Shown here piece after piece: positions 60,475 through 64,000 of a DNA stretch of 64,000 nt. The first letter of the stretch is position 1. Each line of letters starts with the position of its first letter. Origin of the DNA: Paraspadella gotoi (taxonomy: Eukaryota > Chaetognatha); NCBI GenBank assembly GCA_051294375.1, contig CM119264.1:25997376-26061375 (forward strand), written 5' to 3'. The translations under genes were made by a program, and so were the position numbers. Below the pieces are notes generated by a model. That model was not told where the DNA came from and searched no databases. It saw nothing but the letters and a program-made list of their open reading frames with translations.

Positions 60475-60738
60475 AGAAAAAGAAATACTATAGAAAAGAA
60501 ATATATAACGAAGATTGAAAGACTCAGCAAAGATCTGCTTTAAAAAAGTTTCTTATTTTCTTACATTCTTATTTTCTTTCTTTCCTTCTTTTTTTGTTCC
60601 CATCTTTCTTATTTCCCCTCTATCTTACTTTCTTTTTTCTTTCTTTCTTTTCCTCTCTTTCCTTTTTCCCGCATCATTAATGATTTTTTTCTCGTTCTCT
60701 CCATTAGAGCAACAAACACATAACTCACCTCTCTCTCT

Positions 60739-60842
60739 NNNNNNNNNNNNNNNNNNNNNNNNNNNNNNNNNNNNNNNNNNNNNNNNNNNNNNNNNNNNNN
60801 NNNNNNNNNNNNNNNNNNNNNNNNNNNNNNNNNNNNNNNNNN
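60739..60842. other. Assembly gap (104 N) inside a (CT)n tract
   Basis: CT repeat on both sides in the same orientation. Confidence 1.
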
Positions 60843-60956
60843 TCTCTCTCTCTCTCCCTCAATTTACCAAATTATTAATTAACTGCCTTTATGAAGTACA
60901 TCAATCTCATCAAAATCACTTACCTTCCGTATTTCTCAACTCCACCCACGTACCTC

Positions 60957-61124
60957 TTTTCTCAATCTTTCTCTTTTTCTCAATCTTTCTCTTTTTCTCA
61001 ATCTTTCTCTTTTTCTCAATCTTTCTCTTTTTCTCAATCTTTCTCTTTTTCTCAATCTTTCTCTTTTTCTCAATCTTTCTCTTTTTCTCAATCTTTCTCT
61101 TTTTCTCAATCTTTCTCTTTTTCT
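60957..61124 (+). repeat. 18-bp minisatellite, about nine perfect units
   Basis: Unit tctcaatctttctctttt repeated head to tail without substitutions. Because 18 is a multiple of three, all frames stay open (QSFSFS on plus, RLRKRE on minus). These are not taken as genes. Confidence 0.95.
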
Positions 61125-61350
61125 CTCGCCGCTAAGAACCAAAGTTTAACCTTGATATGCATCCGAACCATTTCATAAATCAACATTTCTACAGATGCCC
61201 AAATCAAAAATAGCGCAATTCTCTTTTTTCTCTTTAACTTTCATTTATAATTTTCAACATTATAAATGTGGATCATTTACAAGTTTCAATCTGAACGCTC
61301 AGTCAGCTTTCACGCATGAAAATCAAAAGAATAGAAAGCGGAAGTAGTCT

Positions 61351-61383
<33 letters not shown>

Positions 61384-61516
61384 NNNNNNNNNNNNNNNNN
61401 NNNNNNNNNNNNNNNNNNNNNNNNNNNNNNNNNNNNNNNNNNNNNNNNNNNNNNNNNNNNNNNNNNNNNNNNNNNNNNNNNNNNNNNNNNNNNNNNNNNN
61501 NNNNNNNNNNNNNNNN
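61384..61516. other. Assembly gap (133 N), GA repeat on the left
   Basis: Left flank (GA)n, right flank unique. Confidence 1.
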
Positions 61517-61612
61517 AGAATTGAGTTGAAGTATGTTCCATTTGGGTCTTCCGTTATTGCGAATCCCTTTGCCATCAAGCCACTCGCTGCCCAGTACTGA
61601 CTTCACTTCCCG

Positions 61613-61944
61613 NNNNNNNNNNNNNNNNNNNNNNNNNNNNNNNNNNNNNNNNNNNNNNNNNNNNNNNNNNNNNNNNNNNNNNNNNNNNNNNNNNNNNNNN
61701 NNNNNNNNNNNNNNNNNNNNNNNNNNNNNNNNNNNNNNNNNNNNNNNNNNNNNNNNNNNNNNNNNNNNNNNNNNNNNNNNNNNNNNNNNNNNNNNNNNNN
61801 NNNNNNNNNNNNNNNNNNNNNNNNNNNNNNNNNNNNNNNNNNNNNNNNNNNNNNNNNNNNNNNNNNNNNNNNNNNNNNNNNNNNNNNNNNNNNNNNNNNN
61901 NNNNNNNNNNNNNNNNNNNNNNNNNNNNNNNNNNNNNNNNNNNN
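61613..61944. other. Assembly gap (332 N), CT repeat on the right
   Basis: Left flank is a 96-bp island of unique sequence; right flank (CT)n. Confidence 1.
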
Positions 61945-62288
61945 TCTCTCTCTCTCGATTCAATTTATGTAAAAAGTCATTTTTTACTCGAGAGTCAATT
62001 CTTTTTTTCTCTCTCTCCTTTTTTTTTCTTTTCTTTTCTTCTTTCTTTTCATACGCAGATGAGACGCTTTCGAATCTCCTTTTTTGTCCCTTTCGTCATT
62101 TTGTTCTTTTTATTTATTTCTCTTCTCTTTACAATGGGATTTTATATCGTTTCGTCCGATTGTCGCGATTGTCGCGCCTCTCGCGGGGAAAACTCCCACT
62201 TTTTTCGCCAAAGAAGAAAATTCGTCGAGTTTATTCAATTCTTACGAATTTTTATGTCACTCGTTTTTCGTTCTCTCTCACTTTGTTT

Positions 62289-62289
<1 letters not shown>

Positions 62290-62325
<36 letters not shown>
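62290..62325. repeat. (CTTG)n repeat running into a gap
   Basis: Nine CTTG units immediately before the N run. Confidence 0.97.
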
Positions 62326-62814
62326 NNNNNNNNNNNNNNNNNNNNNNNNNNNNNNNNNNNNNNNNNNNNNNNNNNNNNNNNNNNNNNNNNNNNNNNNNNN
62401 NNNNNNNNNNNNNNNNNNNNNNNNNNNNNNNNNNNNNNNNNNNNNNNNNNNNNNNNNNNNNNNNNNNNNNNNNNNNNNNNNNNNNNNNNNNNNNNNNNNN
62501 NNNNNNNNNNNNNNNNNNNNNNNNNNNNNNNNNNNNNNNNNNNNNNNNNNNNNNNNNNNNNNNNNNNNNNNNNNNNNNNNNNNNNNNNNNNNNNNNNNNN
62601 NNNNNNNNNNNNNNNNNNNNNNNNNNNNNNNNNNNNNNNNNNNNNNNNNNNNNNNNNNNNNNNNNNNNNNNNNNNNNNNNNNNNNNNNNNNNNNNNNNNN
62701 NNNNNNNNNNNNNNNNNNNNNNNNNNNNNNNNNNNNNNNNNNNNNNNNNNNNNNNNNNNNNNNNNNNNNNNNNNNNNNNNNNNNNNNNNNNNNNNNNNNN
62801 NNNNNNNNNNNNNN
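62326..62814. other. Assembly gap (489 N)
   Basis: Left flank (CTTG)n; right flank GC-rich sequence leading into a (GAC)n run at 62897-62945. Confidence 1.
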
Positions 62815-63220
62815 GCGTCGACGCAAAAGGCTTTTGTCGACGATTGGATTCCGCGCGCGACGACGTCAATGGGTCTTAATTGCCGAACGAGGTCAGGGAC
62901 GACGACGACGACGACGACGATCACGACGACGACCACGACGAGGACATGCAGAACGACCATGACGATCCTGATGACGAAGGCGACGACCGCGACTTCTGAA
63001 CTTGCAAGAAAATTCGACGAATTGGCGGGACAATTTCATTGCGACTTCGCAGGTGGGCGCGTGACAGACTGAGAGGCATTGTGCGTGTTGTTAGGTCTTG
63101 TGGCGATGTGCATGGTGGTAAACTTAAAATTCTGAAAGTAATTTGTATACAGATTGGTATGTTTTATATTATTTTATACATATATATTATATCTCTCCAT
63201 TTCTCTGTCTCTCTTTCTTA

Positions 63221-63223
<3 letters not shown>

Positions 63224-63271
<48 letters not shown>
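63224..63271. repeat. (CT)n microsatellite
   Basis: About 48 bp; a (TCG/GTC)n run follows at 63547-63580. Confidence 0.95.
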
Positions 63272-63273
<2 letters not shown>

Positions 63274-63545
63274 TCTCTCTTTCATTCGCTCTCTTCATTC
63301 TTTCTTCTCTCCTCCCCTTCATCTTTCCCCTTTCTCTCTCTCACTCTCCCTTTCTCTCCCAAACTCCCCGCAGAACAATCAAGGCGCGTCGTGATTTCCT
63401 GATCTTTCCAACTTCCATTTTCTTATTTTGTTTTGGAGGCGAAAGATGGAAAGAAATATATCGGAAAAGGGTCCCCGGGTTTTCGGCGGCTGTGGCTGGG
63501 GTGGAGAGGGTGTTGCGGTTGTGGTGGTGAAGACAGCGGTCTTCC

Positions 63546-63581
<36 letters not shown>

Positions 63582-63929
63582 TTTATCCTCATTTCGTCAT
63601 GAGTGTGTTTGCTGCGGTTGGCATTGCCCTTATCGTTGCAATTGAAATCGTCGTCTTGAAAAATCCTGTGGTTACCAGTCTTTCTCGTTGTTATTGTCCT
63701 TGACATAGTCTTGTCATCTATGCCAGGTCCATGCGATCATTGGGAGAAAAGCTGTCAGTATAATTGAAATAAAACTGTCATTGCAACGATATCGACTTAA
63801 AATACGACAGTCACGTGACTTTCTCTCTTTTTTTTATTCTTTTTTTATCCGGTCTCCAAGACGACGCTTCCCATTTTATTTCGTCTCATTCGACAATCGA
63901 GTCTAGGATTTCAACGTCGACGCAGCCGA

Positions 63930-63951
63930 ATGTCGCAACCCACTTTTTCGG
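63930..63951 (+). CDS. Possible first coding exon (MSQPTFS...) at the window edge
   Basis: ATGTCGCAACCCACTTTTTCG followed by G|GTGAGT, a strong splice donor, giving MSQPTFS plus one base. The preceding GC-richer sequence from 63850 may be 5' UTR. The gene, if real, continues beyond the window. Confidence 0.3.
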
Positions 63952-64000
63952 GTGAGTCTCTCTTCGCCCGAAAGAAAATCTTTTGTCATCATCTCCGTCG

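Noticed and set aside
60957-61124. CRISPR array
   Set aside because: Units are head-to-tail with no unique spacers, in a eukaryotic genome.

Overview
The window is nuclear DNA of an animal, almost certainly an invertebrate bilaterian. The recognisable genes are animal cytoskeleton, adhesion and housekeeping genes (vinculin, beta-tubulin, beta-thymosins, a Vilse/ARHGAP39-type RhoGAP, adenosine deaminase). They are split by GT-AG introns of about 60 bp to 5 kb. Exons are GC-rich; introns and spacers are AT-rich and full of (CT/GA)n, (TCG)n, (CTTT)n and other microsatellites. A four-repeat thymosin gene argues for an invertebrate, but I cannot place the phylum. The sequence behaves like a draft long-read assembly: eight N-gaps, contig ends that overlap across a gap, and many 1-nt indels in otherwise clear exons.

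Layout. 0.5-2 kb: adenosine deaminase (+), frameshifted. 2-7.6 kb: AT-rich spacer with a homopurine tract, two doubtful GC-rich exons and a 1.2 kb segment repeated on both sides of a 25-N gap. 7.7-28.8 kb: a vinculin gene (+) starting in the middle of the head. Its D4-region exons and the first two linker exons occur twice in tandem (about 7.64-13.76 and 13.77-19.04 kb). One copy carries an 870-bp insertion with TTAA at each end, absent from the other. The proline-rich linker, about 60 residues in human vinculin, is here spread over at least six extra exons (roughly 440 residues) before the conserved PPRPPPPEQ exon and the five tail exons. Minus-strand coding candidates lie inside the vinculin introns.

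30.3-32.9 kb: complete nine-exon beta-tubulin (-), 446 aa. 37.4-38.1 kb: single-exon 207-aa coiled-coil protein (+) that I do not recognise. 40.4-43.4 kb: four-repeat beta-thymosin (+). 44.3-45.2 kb: single-domain beta-thymosin (+), followed by a TTTAGGC-like repeat. 47.0-54.6 kb: five C-terminal exons of an ARHGAP39/Vilse-type RhoGAP (-) with a Thr/Ser-rich insertion inside the GAP domain. 54.6-64 kb: repeat-rich, gap-rich sequence with a possible first exon at the right edge.

Functionally, vinculin (adhesion-actin linker), the thymosins (G-actin binding), the RhoGAP (Rac/Cdc42 control) and beta-tubulin are all cytoskeletal. That neighbourhood may be chance; nothing in the sequence shows co-regulation.
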